Assembly: GCF_000721265.1 (NCBI RefSeq)
Contig: NZ_JOFZ01000003.1
Coordinates: 372,001-436,000, forward strand
Direction of reading: 5' to 3'
DNA from: Streptomyces sp. NRRL F-5126
Lineage (GTDB): Bacteria > Actinomycetota > Actinomycetes > Streptomycetales > Streptomycetaceae
Length of the DNA stretch: 64,000 nt
The position numbers were made by a program, and so were the translations under genes. The number at the start of each line of letters is the position of its first letter. The first letter of the stretch is position 1. Positions 34,159 through 43,283 of this stretch are shown here, piece by piece. The notes under the pieces are model-generated. The model ran no database searches. It was not told the origin of the DNA and worked only from the letters and a program-made list of their open reading frames with translations.

Positions 34159-34878
34159 ATGACCAGCAGATCCGCTCAGGTGATCGACCCCGCCGCCGAC
34201 GGCGGCCTGCCGCGGGACGGGGTGCGGCGGCGCACAGGTGCCCGGCGCTGGGCGCGCGTCGGTATGGCTGCCCAGATTGCCTTCGTCGCGAGCATGCTCA
34301 TCGCCGCTTCGTGGCAGGGCCCGCGATACAGCGTCCTGTCCGACGCCGTCAGCGACATGACCGCGGTCACCGCGCCACGGGGGATGTTCCTGGTGGTCGT
34401 CTTCACGCTGTGCGGCGCCGCGACCATCGTGTTCGTGCTCCGCTCGGTGTGGCCGACGCTGCGTCCCGGGGGGTGGAGGGCGGCGCTGGGTTCCGTCCTG
34501 CTCGCCCTGTCGGTTCCCGGTCTCGGCGACCTTCTGAGCGCCAAGGAGCGGCTGGCGTGCCGCATGGCCGACCCGGGATGCACCGCCGCCCAGCAGATAT
34601 CCAACGCCGGCGGCCGGCTCGACGGAAACGTCACCACGGTCGGTGTGTTCCTGCTCGTGATCGCCGGGTTCTTCCTGGCCGCCGCCATGCGGCGGACACC
34701 CGGCTGGCAGGCCTGGGCATGGCCGTCGCGGTGGACGGCGCTGCTGATTCTCGCCTTCAGCGTGGCACTGGTGCTGTTTCAGCATGCGGGCTTCGGGGGC
34801 CTGTTCGAGCGCCTGGTGGCCATCACCGGCGCCGCGGGGCTCGCCTCGCTCGCATGCGGGGTCCTGCGGCGGGGCTGA
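34159..34878 (+). CDS. DUF998-family membrane protein
   Basis: A 239-residue protein with about six transmembrane segments and the DUF998 pattern: LSDAVSDMTAV after the first segment, then a conserved Cys-containing loop (ACRMADPGCTAAQQ). The ATG at 34159 is preceded by GAGGAG; a GTG at 34108 would add 17 residues lacking similarity. The family has no assigned biochemical role. It follows the two-component pair by 168 bases and may be its target. It converges on the kinase gene at 34918. Confidence 0.8.
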   Translation: MTSRSAQVIDPAADGGLPRDGVRRRTGARRWARVGMAAQIAFVASMLIAASWQGPRYSVLSDAVSDMTAVTAPRGMFLVVVFTLCGAATIVFVLRSVWPTLRPGGWRAALGSVLLALSVPGLGDLLSAKERLACRMADPGCTAAQQISNAGGRLDGNVTTVGVFLLVIAGFFLAAAMRRTPGWQAWAWPSRWTALLILAFSVALVLFQHAGFGGLFERLVAITGAAGLASLACGVLRRG

Positions 34879-34917
34879 GTGCGCAGGATTCAGGACCGTG
34901 GCGCCCCGGGGCCTTCC

Positions 34918-35940
34918 TCACACGGCGGGCCCGCGCGGGGCGGATGGCACCGCCGGCGTCGCGAACGCCGCTGCTGTCCACGCGACGTCGTCGGCGGCCA
35001 GCAAGGCCTCGACGGCCTCAGGCGACGGCAGCGGGCCGTGGTCGGACGTGGCACGCAGCGCGGAGGCCGCGGTGAGGTGGCCGAGGCGAAGCGCGCGGGC
35101 CGGGTGATCGCCCCGGACGGTGGCCGCCAGGTAGCCGGCGGCGAACGCGTCGCCCGCGCCGACCGGTTCGACGACGTCGACACGTGGGGCGGGCACGGTG
35201 TGCCGCCCTGACTCGGTGTAGGCGGTCGCGGCGCGTCCGCCGTCCTTGACGATCAGCGCGGCGGGTTGCGGCAGCAGCGCGCGCACGTCGTCGGGTTCCG
35301 CGGCCGCCGTGCCCCACAGGTTCTGCGCCTCGTCGAGCCCGACGAAGACGATGTCCGCCCGGCGGGCCAGGGAGAGCAGCACGTCGGCGGCCGGTTCCGG
35401 CGCGCCGGTCCACAGTGCGGCGCGGTGGTTGACGTCGAAGCTGACGGGCCGGGCGCGTGTGCCGGACAGTGCGGCCCGCACGAGGTCGTGGCAGGACGGG
35501 GAGAGGGCCGCGGTGATGCCGGTCAGGTGCAGCAGGCCCGCGGTGCGGACGGCGTCCTGGGCGAGCAGGCCGGGGCCGAGGCCCGCGGCGGCGGAGTCCC
35601 GGCGGTAGTAGTGGACGTGGGTGCCGTCGCGGCCGGGGTCCTTGAACAGCAGCCCGGTCGGGCGCACCGGGTCGAACCGCACTCCTGACACGTCGACGCC
35701 GAAGGCCGCGACGCGCTCGCGCACCATACGGCCGAGCGGATCGTCGCCCAGGGCGGAGACCCAGCGGGCGGACACGCCGTGATCCGCCAGGTAGCAGGCC
35801 ACGTTGGACTCGGCGCCCGCCACGTCGAGCGTGAGCCTGCGCGCCGCGTCGAGCGGTCCCAGTGGGGCGGGTGCCATGGCCGCCATCGTCTCGCCCACGC
35901 AGGCGACCGGCCCGCGGGGCGCCGGCAGTGTCCCGCTCAC
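34918..35940 (-). CDS. PfkB-family sugar kinase, probable 2-keto-3-deoxygalactonate kinase
   Basis: A 340-residue cytoplasmic ribokinase-family enzyme that would phosphorylate 2-keto-3-deoxygalactonate (or -gluconate) at C6. Family marks are VACVGETMAAMAPA at the start, DVAGAESNVACYLA for sugar binding, SFDVNHRAALW, and the catalytic VEPVGAGDAFAAGYLA containing the base Asp. The GTG at 35940 overlaps the lactonase stop (GTGA). It is the last gene of the galactose catabolic string and acts between DgoD and the aldolase. This is not the DgoK fold used by E. coli for the same step. Confidence 0.88.
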   Translation of the reverse strand: MSGTLPAPRGPVACVGETMAAMAPAPLGPLDAARRLTLDVAGAESNVACYLADHGVSARWVSALGDDPLGRMVRERVAAFGVDVSGVRFDPVRPTGLLFKDPGRDGTHVHYYRRDSAAAGLGPGLLAQDAVRTAGLLHLTGITAALSPSCHDLVRAALSGTRARPVSFDVNHRAALWTGAPEPAADVLLSLARRADIVFVGLDEAQNLWGTAAAEPDDVRALLPQPAALIVKDGGRAATAYTESGRHTVPAPRVDVVEPVGAGDAFAAGYLAATVRGDHPARALRLGHLTAASALRATSDHGPLPSPEAVEALLAADDVAWTAAAFATPAVPSAPRGPAV

Positions 35941-36851
35941 GCGCGCGTCTGCGATCCGAGGAGCCCGGGCGCGGGACGGAACGCCGCAGCCGGCACGCCC
36001 GGCACGTCGGCACGCGTGGCGAAGACCGCCCCGTCGAGCGCGCCCGGGTGTGCGAGCCCGGTGCGTGCGCTGGTGACGTACAGGGTGCGCAGGTCGTCGC
36101 CGCCCAGGCAGACACCGGCCGGTTGCGCCGCGGGCAGTGCGACGGTGCGGTCGCGTACGCCGTCGCGCGTGTAGTGGTGCACAACGCCCTTGCCCCACAC
36201 CGCCGTCCACAAGCCGCCCGCCGCGTCCACCGCCATGCCGTCGGGTCCGCCGGATGCCAGTTCGATGAATACCGTCCCCGGGCCGATCTCCCCGCTCCCA
36301 GGGTCGACGGTGTGCCTGCGCACCACCCGGCGTGCGGTGTCCGTGAGGTACATGGTGGTGCCGTCGGCGTCGAACGCCGGGCCATTGGGGATGGTGATGC
36401 CGGTGAGCACGCGGCTGACCGAGCCGTCCGGGTCGACGCGGTAGAGGGAGCCCGCTCCGTCGGCCTCGTCGTAGGCCATGCTGCCCGCCCAGAAGCGGCC
36501 GTACGGGTCGGCGGACGCGTCGTTCATGCGGGCGGGTGACGGCGCGCCGTCCTCGGGGCGTGCGAGCCAGGTGGTGTGTCCGCCGGGGCCGAGGAGGCGG
36601 ATGCCGGTGCCGGCGGCGGCGATCCAGTGGCCGGGGTGGCCCTCCACCGGGGCGACGGCGCCGAGCGGTTCCGGCAGGGTGGCGACCACATCGAAGTGCG
36701 CGGCGGGGTCGTCCCCGCCTTCGCGGGCCGCGAGCAGGCGGCCCGTCAGGATGTCGACGAGGTGGAGCCGGCCACCGGCCCATCGGGGGCCCTCGCCGAG
36801 CGCGAGGCGGTCCGCCGAGCAGACCCGGGGCGTCGTGGCGGCGCCGCTCAC
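35937..36851 (-). CDS. SMP-30/gluconolactonase-family sugar lactonase
   Basis: A 304-residue beta-propeller lactonase. Conserved SMP-30 stretches are LGEGPRWAGGRLHLVD with the metal-binding Glu, RMNDASADPYGRFWAGSM with the Asn/Asp ligands, IPNGPAFDADGTTMYLTDT, and GGPDGMAVDAAGGLW with the catalytic Asp. In this operon it would hydrolyse D-galactono-lactone, made by the SDR dehydrogenase, to galactonate for DgoD. It overlaps both neighbours by four bases. Confidence 0.9.
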   Translation of the reverse strand: MSGAATTPRVCSADRLALGEGPRWAGGRLHLVDILTGRLLAAREGGDDPAAHFDVVATLPEPLGAVAPVEGHPGHWIAAAGTGIRLLGPGGHTTWLARPEDGAPSPARMNDASADPYGRFWAGSMAYDEADGAGSLYRVDPDGSVSRVLTGITIPNGPAFDADGTTMYLTDTARRVVRRHTVDPGSGEIGPGTVFIELASGGPDGMAVDAAGGLWTAVWGKGVVHHYTRDGVRDRTVALPAAQPAGVCLGGDDLRTLYVTSARTGLAHPGALDGAVFATRADVPGVPAAAFRPAPGLLGSQTRA

Positions 36852-37513
36852 CGCTTCTCCCCCGCCCCGGCCGGTACACGGACGGCGTCCGGTGCCCGCG
36901 CGATGTCGAGGAACCGGCGGGCGCGCGCACGCAGCGTGTCGAGGTCGCCGCCGTCCGCCGCGTCGCCGACGAGCGGGGACCCGACGCCGACGGCCACCGC
37001 GCCCTGGGCGAGGTAGGCGCGTGCGGCTTCCTCGTCCACACCGCCGACCGGCACGAACGGCAGGTCGGGGAACGGGCCCGCCAGGGCCCGCAGGTAGCCG
37101 GGGCCGCCGGCCTGCGCGGCCGGGAAGATCTTCAGCGCCGCGGCGCCGAGCCGACCGGCCGCGACGATCTCGGTGGGGGTCATGACGCCCGCCAGGACGG
37201 GCAGACCGAGGTCGCGCGCGGCGGTGACGCCCTCGCCGAGGGCGGGCGTCACCGCGAAGTCGGCGCCGGCGCGGTGGGCCGCTGCGGCGTCCTCGGCGGT
37301 CAGCACGGTGCCCGCGCCGAGCGGTGCGTCCGGGCCGAGCGCCCTTCTCGCCTCCGCGATGACGTCGAGCGCGTCGCGTCCCGAGAGTGACACCTCGATC
37401 AGCGCGATGCGCTCCTCGGCCAGGGCCCGCACGGTGGCGAGCGAGGCAGCGGGGTCGCTCCCGCGCACGATGGCCACGATCCGGTGGGCGCGCAGCGCGC
37501 CGAGCAGGTCCAC
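36848..37513 (-). CDS. KDPG/KDPGal aldolase
   Basis: A 221-residue class I aldolase of the Eda/DgoA family cleaving 2-keto-3-deoxy-6-phosphogalactonate (or -gluconate) to pyruvate and glyceraldehyde 3-phosphate. Active-site marks are IEVSLSG with the catalytic Glu, LGAGTVLT, FAVTPAL and the Schiff-base Lys in AALKIFPAAQ, plus VPVGGVDEE. It starts with GTG 37513 directly behind the mutarotase gene. The neighbours (DgoD, kinase) make the galactonate version of the substrate more likely than the Entner-Doudoroff one. Confidence 0.92.
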   Translation of the reverse strand: MDLLGALRAHRIVAIVRGSDPAASLATVRALAEERIALIEVSLSGRDALDVIAEARRALGPDAPLGAGTVLTAEDAAAAHRAGADFAVTPALGEGVTAARDLGLPVLAGVMTPTEIVAAGRLGAAALKIFPAAQAGGPGYLRALAGPFPDLPFVPVGGVDEEAARAYLAQGAVAVGVGSPLVGDAADGGDLDTLRARARRFLDIARAPDAVRVPAGAGEKR

Positions 37514-37514
37514 G

Positions 37515-38330
37515 TCAGTGTGTCCTTTCCTGTGAGTGGCGGGCCGTCAGGAAGAGGCGCCAGCGCGCCCGACCCGATGGTGGCACGGTGGCGGTGTCGC
37601 CCTCGGCGGCGCCGTCCAGGGCGAAGACCCTGCCGAGCATCGGCTCGACACCGATCGACCGGTAGGGCGCCCGCCCGGGGAAGCCGCCGAGGTTGCGCCA
37701 CAGGGCGACGGACAGCGGCTGGTCCTCCGCCTCGACGCGCAGGGTGAGGGAGTCGGGGCCGTCGTGCACCGTCGCCTCGTCGGCGTCGACGACCGCGCCG
37801 ACGGCCGTGCCGTCGGGTGCGCCGAGCACGTGCAGCGGGGTGCCGGCAGGGGACGGCCAGCGGCCGGGGCGCCAACCGGTGCCGCCGTCCTGGTACAGCC
37901 GCAGGGGCGCGCCGTCCCGCATGGCCAGCCGGGCGCGGTGCGAGAGGTCGAGCAGCGCGTGGGCCGCCCACAGGAAGCGCGTGCCGGGCTCGGCGGCCAG
38001 CCGGTAGTCGACGACGGTGTGTTCGGCGCCGGTGCGGATGCGCCGGGTGAGGGCGAAGCCGGGCCAGGCGGTGTGTTCCTCGTCGCCGTGCCGCCGCCAG
38101 GGCCTGGTCCAGGCGTCGCCGTGGTCCGGCACGCCCCGCACGGTGGGCAGGCACTCCTCGACGCCGCCCGCGTCGGCGAACGGGTCGCCGGGGCGTACGG
38201 CGTGCCTGCGGGGCTCATCGCGGTGCCAGAGCCACTCCCGTCCGCCGGAGGTCAGCGACGTCCAGCGGCCGCCGCGCGCGGGGTCGGTGACGATCCGGGG
38301 CCCGGTCGCGTGCGTGCCGTCGCTCACCAT
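37515..38330 (-). CDS. Aldose 1-epimerase-family protein (galactose mutarotase-like)
   Basis: A 271-residue beta-sandwich protein of the galactose mutarotase-like superfamily. Motifs include GGREWLWHRDEP near the N-terminus, DAGGVEECLPTV (the common GGxxECxPTV form) and SIGVEPMLGRV near the C-terminus. It would interconvert anomers of galactose or a related sugar for the dehydrogenase. The ATG at 38330 overlaps the end of dgoD; GTG at 38327 is an in-frame alternative. Confidence 0.82.
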   Translation of the reverse strand: MVSDGTHATGPRIVTDPARGGRWTSLTSGGREWLWHRDEPRRHAVRPGDPFADAGGVEECLPTVRGVPDHGDAWTRPWRRHGDEEHTAWPGFALTRRIRTGAEHTVVDYRLAAEPGTRFLWAAHALLDLSHRARLAMRDGAPLRLYQDGGTGWRPGRWPSPAGTPLHVLGAPDGTAVGAVVDADEATVHDGPDSLTLRVEAEDQPLSVALWRNLGGFPGRAPYRSIGVEPMLGRVFALDGAAEGDTATVPPSGRARWRLFLTARHSQERTH

Positions 38331-39469
38331 TCCGCGAACGATCCGTCGTCGTGGCGCCACAGCGGATTGCGCCAGCGGTGCCCGGCACGGTCGGCCGCGC
38401 GTACGGCGTCCTCGTCGACGCTCACGCCGAGTCCCGGCGCCGTGGTGCGGTGTGCGTGACCGTCGACGAAGTTGAAGGGTTCGGTGTCGACGAGGTACGA
38501 GAGCAGGTCGGCGTCCTTGTTGTAGTGGATGCCCCTGCTCTGCTCCTGGATGAGGAAGTTGGGGGCGGAGAAGGCGATCTGCAGGCTGGCCGCGAGGGCG
38601 ATCGGCCCGAGGGGGCAGTGCGGGGCGAGCTGCGCGCCGTACACGTCGGCGAGCGACGCGATGCGGTGCACCTCGGAGATGCCGCCGGCGTGCGAGAGGT
38701 CGGGCTGCGCGACCGCGACCCCGGCGCCGAGCACGGGCAGGAACTCGGCACGCCCGTAGAGCCGTTCGCCCGTGGCGACGGGCACGGGGCTCGCGGCCAC
38801 CAGCGCGGGCAGCACACCGCCGTGCTCGGGCAGCAGCGGCTCCTCCGCGAACAGCGGGTGCAGCGGCGCCAGTTCGGCGAGAACGCGGCGGGCGCCCGCG
38901 GGTGTGAACCGCCCGTGGAAGTCGACTGCGACGTCCCGGTGCGGGCCGAGCACCTCGCGTGCGGCGGCGACCCGCTCGACGACGGCGGCCGTCTCGGCCG
39001 CCGTGGCCATCGGGGAGGTGCGCCCGGCGGCGTTCATCTTGACGGCGGTGAACCCGGCCTCGGTCTGCGCGGCGACCTGCTCGGCGATGTGCGAAAGATC
39101 GTCGCCGCCGACCCAGGCGTAGACGCGCACCCGGTCGCGTACGGGCCCGCCGAGCAGGGCGTGCACGGGCGCGCCGTACGCCTTGCCTGCGATGTCCCAC
39201 AGCGCCTGGTCGAGGCCGGCGACGGCGCTGGACAGCACGGGGCCGCCGCGGTAGAAGCCGGCCTTCGTCATGACCTGCCAGTGGTCCTCGATGCGGAGGG
39301 GGTCCTGGCCGACGAGGTACTCGGCGAGGACGTCCACGGCGGCCCTGACCACCTCGGCGCGTCCCTCGACGACCGGTTCGCCCCAGCCGACGACGCCCTC
39401 GTCCGTCTCGACGCGGCAGAACAGCCAGCGGGGCGGCACGAGGAACGTCTCGACCCGGTCGATCTTCAC
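38324..39469 (-). CDS. dgoD: D-galactonate dehydratase
   Basis: A 381-residue enolase-superfamily enzyme converting D-galactonate to 2-keto-3-deoxygalactonate with Mg2+. It is recognisably close to E. coli DgoD along its length: GVVGWGEPVVEGRA, AGFYRGGPVLSS, DFHGR with a metal-ligand Asp, FAEEPLLPE, ATGERLYGR, QPDLSHAGGISE, LAPHCPLGPIALAA with the catalytic His, EQSRGIHYNK and the C-terminal WRNPLWRHDDGS. This level of motif identity supports the specific function, not just the superfamily. It overlaps gntR upstream and the mutarotase downstream. Confidence 0.95.
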   Translation of the reverse strand: MKIDRVETFLVPPRWLFCRVETDEGVVGWGEPVVEGRAEVVRAAVDVLAEYLVGQDPLRIEDHWQVMTKAGFYRGGPVLSSAVAGLDQALWDIAGKAYGAPVHALLGGPVRDRVRVYAWVGGDDLSHIAEQVAAQTEAGFTAVKMNAAGRTSPMATAAETAAVVERVAAAREVLGPHRDVAVDFHGRFTPAGARRVLAELAPLHPLFAEEPLLPEHGGVLPALVAASPVPVATGERLYGRAEFLPVLGAGVAVAQPDLSHAGGISEVHRIASLADVYGAQLAPHCPLGPIALAASLQIAFSAPNFLIQEQSRGIHYNKDADLLSYLVDTEPFNFVDGHAHRTTAPGLGVSVDEDAVRAADRAGHRWRNPLWRHDDGSFAEW

Positions 39470-40218
39470 TTGGTCTCGTCGCCTTCCGTGTACGTGCTCT
39501 CCTGCGCGGTCGCGTGCACCTTGTCGAGGTCGCGTCCCGCCTGGTCGAGCAGTGCCCGCATGGCGCGTTCCGCGGCGTCGCCGTCGCCCGCGCGCACCGC
39601 GTCGAGCACGGCACGGTGGCTGGGCACGGGGTCCTCGCCGTGCGGGGAGCTGTGCACGATCCGGTCGCGGTGGGCCAGGCCCGACTCGATGACCATCTCC
39701 ATGCGTTCGAGCAGTTCGTTGTGGGTGGCGTTGAGCAGGGCGCGGTGGAAGGCGAGGTCGGCCTCGACGGCGTGGTCCGCCTGCCCGCCGCCTTCGACGG
39801 CCATGGCGGCGAGCGCGTCCTCCAGCGCCTGGACGTCCGCGTCGCCGCGCCGCTCGGCCGCGAGCCGTACGGCGGCCGGCTCGATGATGCCGCGTACCTC
39901 GCTGAGGTTGCGCAGCAGGGCGAGGTCGGCCACGGTGTCGGTGGAGCCGGCGAACTGCCAGCGCAGGACGTCCGCGTCGAGCAGGTTCCAGTCGGCTCGC
40001 GGCCTGACGAAGGTGCCGCGCTTCTGCCGTGCGTCGACCATTCCCTTGGCGGCCAGCACCTTGAGCGATTCCCGCAGGGCGGTCAGGCTGACGCCCAGCT
40101 CCCCCTGGAGCGCGACGAGGTCGAGTGTCGCCCCCTCGGGGATCCGGCCGCTGAGCACCCGGCGCGCGAGGGCCTCCACGGTCTGTCCGTGCACTCCGCG
40201 GCGCGCGTACGGCGTCAT
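39466..40218 (-). CDS. GntR/FadR-family (FCD) regulator of the galactonate genes
   Basis: A 250-residue regulator with a winged HTH at residues about 10-75 (LGVSLTALRESLKVLAAKGM, RQKRGTFV). It also has an FCD effector domain whose metal-binding residues are visible (DLAFH, SHRAVLDAV). E. coli DgoR, the galactonate-responsive repressor, is of this type, and co-location with dgoD supports an equivalent role. The stop overlaps the dgoD start by four bases. Confidence 0.9.
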   Translation of the reverse strand: MTPYARRGVHGQTVEALARRVLSGRIPEGATLDLVALQGELGVSLTALRESLKVLAAKGMVDARQKRGTFVRPRADWNLLDADVLRWQFAGSTDTVADLALLRNLSEVRGIIEPAAVRLAAERRGDADVQALEDALAAMAVEGGGQADHAVEADLAFHRALLNATHNELLERMEMVIESGLAHRDRIVHSSPHGEDPVPSHRAVLDAVRAGDGDAAERAMRALLDQAGRDLDKVHATAQESTYTEGDETK

Positions 40219-40300
40219 GTCAGTTGCTGCCTTTCTGCTGCTCGTCGTGGTGTCACCGTGGCTCGTCGCGGTGACACCCGTGGTCGTCGTGCCGTCCCTC

Positions 40301-41059
40301 TCACGCGGACGCCTTGACGACGCTCCAGCCGCCGTCGACGAGGAGGCTCGCCCCGGTGACGAAGGCGGACTCGTCGGCGGTGAGGAACGCGATCGCCGCG
40401 GCGACCTCCTCGGGCGTCCCGAAGCGGCGGACGGCGGTCTCGGCGACGCTGCGCACCCTGTCCTCCTCGGACACGCGGTCCCAGGCGGCGGTGAGCACCG
40501 GCCCGGGCAGTACGGCGTTGACGCGGACCTCGGGCCCGTACTCGACGGCGAGCTGCCCGCTGAGCGAGAGCAGGGCGCCCTTCGACGCGGCGTACGCGGG
40601 GTGGCCGGGGATGCCCTTGTGCGCGTGCACGGACGAGGTGAGGACGACCGCGCCGCGGTGTTCCCGCAGGTCGGGCAGGAGGGTGCGGAAGCCGAGGAAG
40701 GCGCCGGTGAGGTTGACCGAGAGCTGCCGCTCCCAGGAGGCGAGGGTCATGTCGCCCGCGGGAACGACGTCCACCGTGTAGGCGTTGCTGACGAACACTC
40801 CGACGGGCCCGAAGGTGTGGGCGGCTTCGGCGACTCGGTCCCAGGCGCCGGCGTCGGCGACGTCGGCCGCGACGAACGCGGCGCGGCCACCGTCCGCCCG
40901 TATGCTCGCGGCGGTGTGCTCGCCGGGCTCCTCGGCGACGTCGGCGAGCACCACGGCCGCGCCCTCGGCGGCGAGGCGGCGCGCGGTCGCGGCGCCGATG
41001 CCCGAGGCCGCGCCGGTGACGACGGCGACGCGGCCGGTGAATCGTGCTGCCTGGTTCAT
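40301..41059 (-). CDS. SDR-family sugar dehydrogenase, probable galactose 1-dehydrogenase
   Basis: A 252-residue short-chain dehydrogenase. Its NAD(P)-binding motif is TGAASGIGAATA, the acidic residue after beta2 (LADVAEEP) suggests NAD preference, and the catalytic Ser/Tyr/Lys appear as SSVHAHKG and YAASK. The usual NNAG motif is altered to SNAY. In this operon it would oxidise galactose to galactonolactone, supplying the SMP-30 lactonase. Family members vary widely in substrate, so the assignment rests on context. It starts at ATG 41059, 91 bases after the alpha-galactosidase gene. Confidence 0.82.
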   Translation of the reverse strand: MNQAARFTGRVAVVTGAASGIGAATARRLAAEGAAVVLADVAEEPGEHTAASIRADGGRAAFVAADVADAGAWDRVAEAAHTFGPVGVFVSNAYTVDVVPAGDMTLASWERQLSVNLTGAFLGFRTLLPDLREHRGAVVLTSSVHAHKGIPGHPAYAASKGALLSLSGQLAVEYGPEVRVNAVLPGPVLTAAWDRVSEEDRVRSVAETAVRRFGTPEEVAAAIAFLTADESAFVTGASLLVDGGWSVVKASA

Positions 41060-41150
41060 GGCGTGGGTCGTCTCCTCGGGGCTTGCGGTGCGCCGTCCGG
41101 TGCGCGCCGCTGTCTTGACCTGCACGGTGTTCGGGGTGGTGGTGGGCACG

Positions 41151-43283
41151 CTACCGCCTGTCCAGGACGGCGATCCCGGCGTCGTGCGCGGCCGTCCAGG
41201 CGAACGGCAGCCCGCTGTGGAGCAGGTACGCGCCGCTGTACTCGCGGCCGGATTCGGCGTCGCGGTAGCGCGCGGCCGGGTCGAGACCGCGGAGCCTGAG
41301 CCGGGCGGGCCTGCCGGGCACGAGGGGTGCCCCGTCGAGCGGGCCGGTGCTCCAGGCGAGTACCGCGAGGCGGCCGCCGTCCTGCCGCGCGTACTGCACG
41401 CCGCAGGTCGTGTCGGCCGGCGTGCGAAGCAGCCGCGCCTCGCCGAGGTGGACAATGTCCCTGAGCTCCTTGTACCTGGCGATCCACCCCGCGGCCTCGG
41501 TGCGCTGTTCCTCGCTCCAACGGCGGATGTCGGCGCCGACGCCGAGTACACCCGCCATCGCGGTGACGAAGCGGAAGGCGAGGGAGCGCGGCCGCGGGTC
41601 GAACACACCGGGCGCGTCGGTGACCCATGAGCTCATGGTGTGCGGCGCGTGGGCGTGCAGGTAGCCGTACTGGATCGAGAGCCGGTCGAGGGGCGCGGTG
41701 TTGTCGCTCGGCCAGACGACGTCGGTGCGGGCGAGGGTGGCGTGCTCGATGCGGCCGCCGCCGCCCGCGCATCCCTCGACGGTGACGTCCGGGTGGCGGG
41801 TGCGCAGGTGGTCGAGGACGCGCAGGTAGCCGCGGACGTGCGCGGCGTCCAGGTCGAGTGTTTCCGCGGGGCCCGCGCCGGGCCGGCCGCGCTCGGTGGG
41901 CGGCCGGTTCATGTCCCATTTGAGGTAGCTGATGTCGTAGGTGCCGAGCAGCTCGTCGAGGGTGTCGAGGACGAACCGCTGGACATCGTCACGGCCGAGG
42001 TCGAGAAGCAGCTGGTTGCGTACGAGCGTGGCGGGGCGCCCTTCGATGCGGTACACCCACTCGGGGTGGCGTGCGTACAGCTCGGAGGCGGGGCTGACGG
42101 CCTCGGGTTCGATCCACAGGCCGAAGTCCATGCCGAGGTCGCGCACTCCGGCGATGAAGGTGTCGAAACCGTCGGGGAAGGAGGCCTGGTCGGGGCGCCA
42201 GTCGCCGAGTCCCCCGGTGTCGTCGTGCCTGCCGGGGAACCAGCCGTCGTCGACGACGAACAGCTCCACGCCCAGGCCGGCCGCGGTCCTGGCGAGTTCG
42301 AGCTGGGTGGCGGCACGGACGCCGAACTGGGTGGCCTCCCAGGAGTTGTAGAGGACCTTGCGGGTGCGGCCGAGCCGTGCGCCGGCGAGCCGGCGCTCGT
42401 AGCGGTGCCAGACGCGGGCCAGGCCGTCGCGCCCCTCGGCGCTGAACGCGCAGGCCAGCACGGGGGTGGTGAGGGTGTCACCGGGGGCGAGGCGCACGGC
42501 GCCCTCGTGCGGCAGCCGGCCCGCTCGCACCCGTACGGCGCCGCCCGGTTCGGCGTCTGCGGTGATGTGCCAGTTGCCCGGCCACTCCAGTGCGATGCCG
42601 TAGGTGGGAGTGTCCCCCTCCGCGGGGTGCGCGGCGTCCTGCACGGCCAGCCAGGGCGCGTAGGCATGGCCGGGCACACCCTGTGTGGAGGCGATCTCGA
42701 AGCGCCCGCGTGCGAGGTCGAGTTCGGTGAGCTGGAACTCCTGCGACCACTGACCGGTCAGGTACGTGAGCCGTGCGGCCTTGCGCACGGGGACGTTGAT
42801 CGCGCCCGAGTCGAAGCGTTCCAGGCGGAGTTCGCACTCGCCCGTGCATGTCAGCTCCGTCCAGCGGCGGACCACGTCGGTACCCGGCACGGCCTCGTAG
42901 CACACCGCGACGTCCAGGCCGAGCCGCTCGTCGGTGAACATGAGCCGCAGGGCCCTGCCGTCCCCGGCGGTGGCCCCGGTGAAGGCCCACCACACGCCGC
43001 GCTCCCCGCCGAGGTGCTGGGCGATCAGGTCGGCTCCGGCGAAGGGACGCATCCCTTGGGGGATGTATTCGGCGGGCGCCGCGTCCGCCGGGGTGATGAA
43101 GTGGGTGCGCCCGGGCCAGTCGAGTGGCGAGGGGCCGTCCTCGGCGCCGTGCGGCCCCCAGGCCGCCAGTTCGGGCCGGCTCCCGTCCGGGGAGAGGGTG
43201 ACGGCGTAGACGGTGTGTTCGGTGTGCAGGATCCACGGCCCGGCCGCCGCAGCGGGAGCCGCGGGCCCGTCGTGCGGCGTCAT
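41151..43283 (-). CDS. GH36 alpha-galactosidase, cytoplasmic
   Basis: A 710-residue family 36 glycosidase releasing galactose from raffinose-type or galactomannan-derived oligosaccharides. The retaining catalytic pair is the nucleophile Asp in YLKWDMNR and the acid/base Asp in WPSDNTAPLDR. Supporting motifs are FVVDDGWFPGRHDD, GLWIEPEAVSP and TVEGCAGGGGRIE. There is no signal peptide, so it acts on imported substrate. The ATG at 43283 overlaps the permease stop (ATGA), tying it to the ABC importer. Confidence 0.95.
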   Translation of the reverse strand: MTPHDGPAAPAAAAGPWILHTEHTVYAVTLSPDGSRPELAAWGPHGAEDGPSPLDWPGRTHFITPADAAPAEYIPQGMRPFAGADLIAQHLGGERGVWWAFTGATAGDGRALRLMFTDERLGLDVAVCYEAVPGTDVVRRWTELTCTGECELRLERFDSGAINVPVRKAARLTYLTGQWSQEFQLTELDLARGRFEIASTQGVPGHAYAPWLAVQDAAHPAEGDTPTYGIALEWPGNWHITADAEPGGAVRVRAGRLPHEGAVRLAPGDTLTTPVLACAFSAEGRDGLARVWHRYERRLAGARLGRTRKVLYNSWEATQFGVRAATQLELARTAAGLGVELFVVDDGWFPGRHDDTGGLGDWRPDQASFPDGFDTFIAGVRDLGMDFGLWIEPEAVSPASELYARHPEWVYRIEGRPATLVRNQLLLDLGRDDVQRFVLDTLDELLGTYDISYLKWDMNRPPTERGRPGAGPAETLDLDAAHVRGYLRVLDHLRTRHPDVTVEGCAGGGGRIEHATLARTDVVWPSDNTAPLDRLSIQYGYLHAHAPHTMSSWVTDAPGVFDPRPRSLAFRFVTAMAGVLGVGADIRRWSEEQRTEAAGWIARYKELRDIVHLGEARLLRTPADTTCGVQYARQDGGRLAVLAWSTGPLDGAPLVPGRPARLRLRGLDPAARYRDAESGREYSGAYLLHSGLPFAWTAAHDAGIAVLDRR

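Noticed and set aside
36848..39469. Entner-Doudoroff (gluconate) pathway instead of galactonate pathway
   Set aside because: The dehydratase is of the mandelate-racemase/DgoD type with near-complete motif agreement to galactonate dehydratase. No 6-phosphogluconate dehydratase is present.
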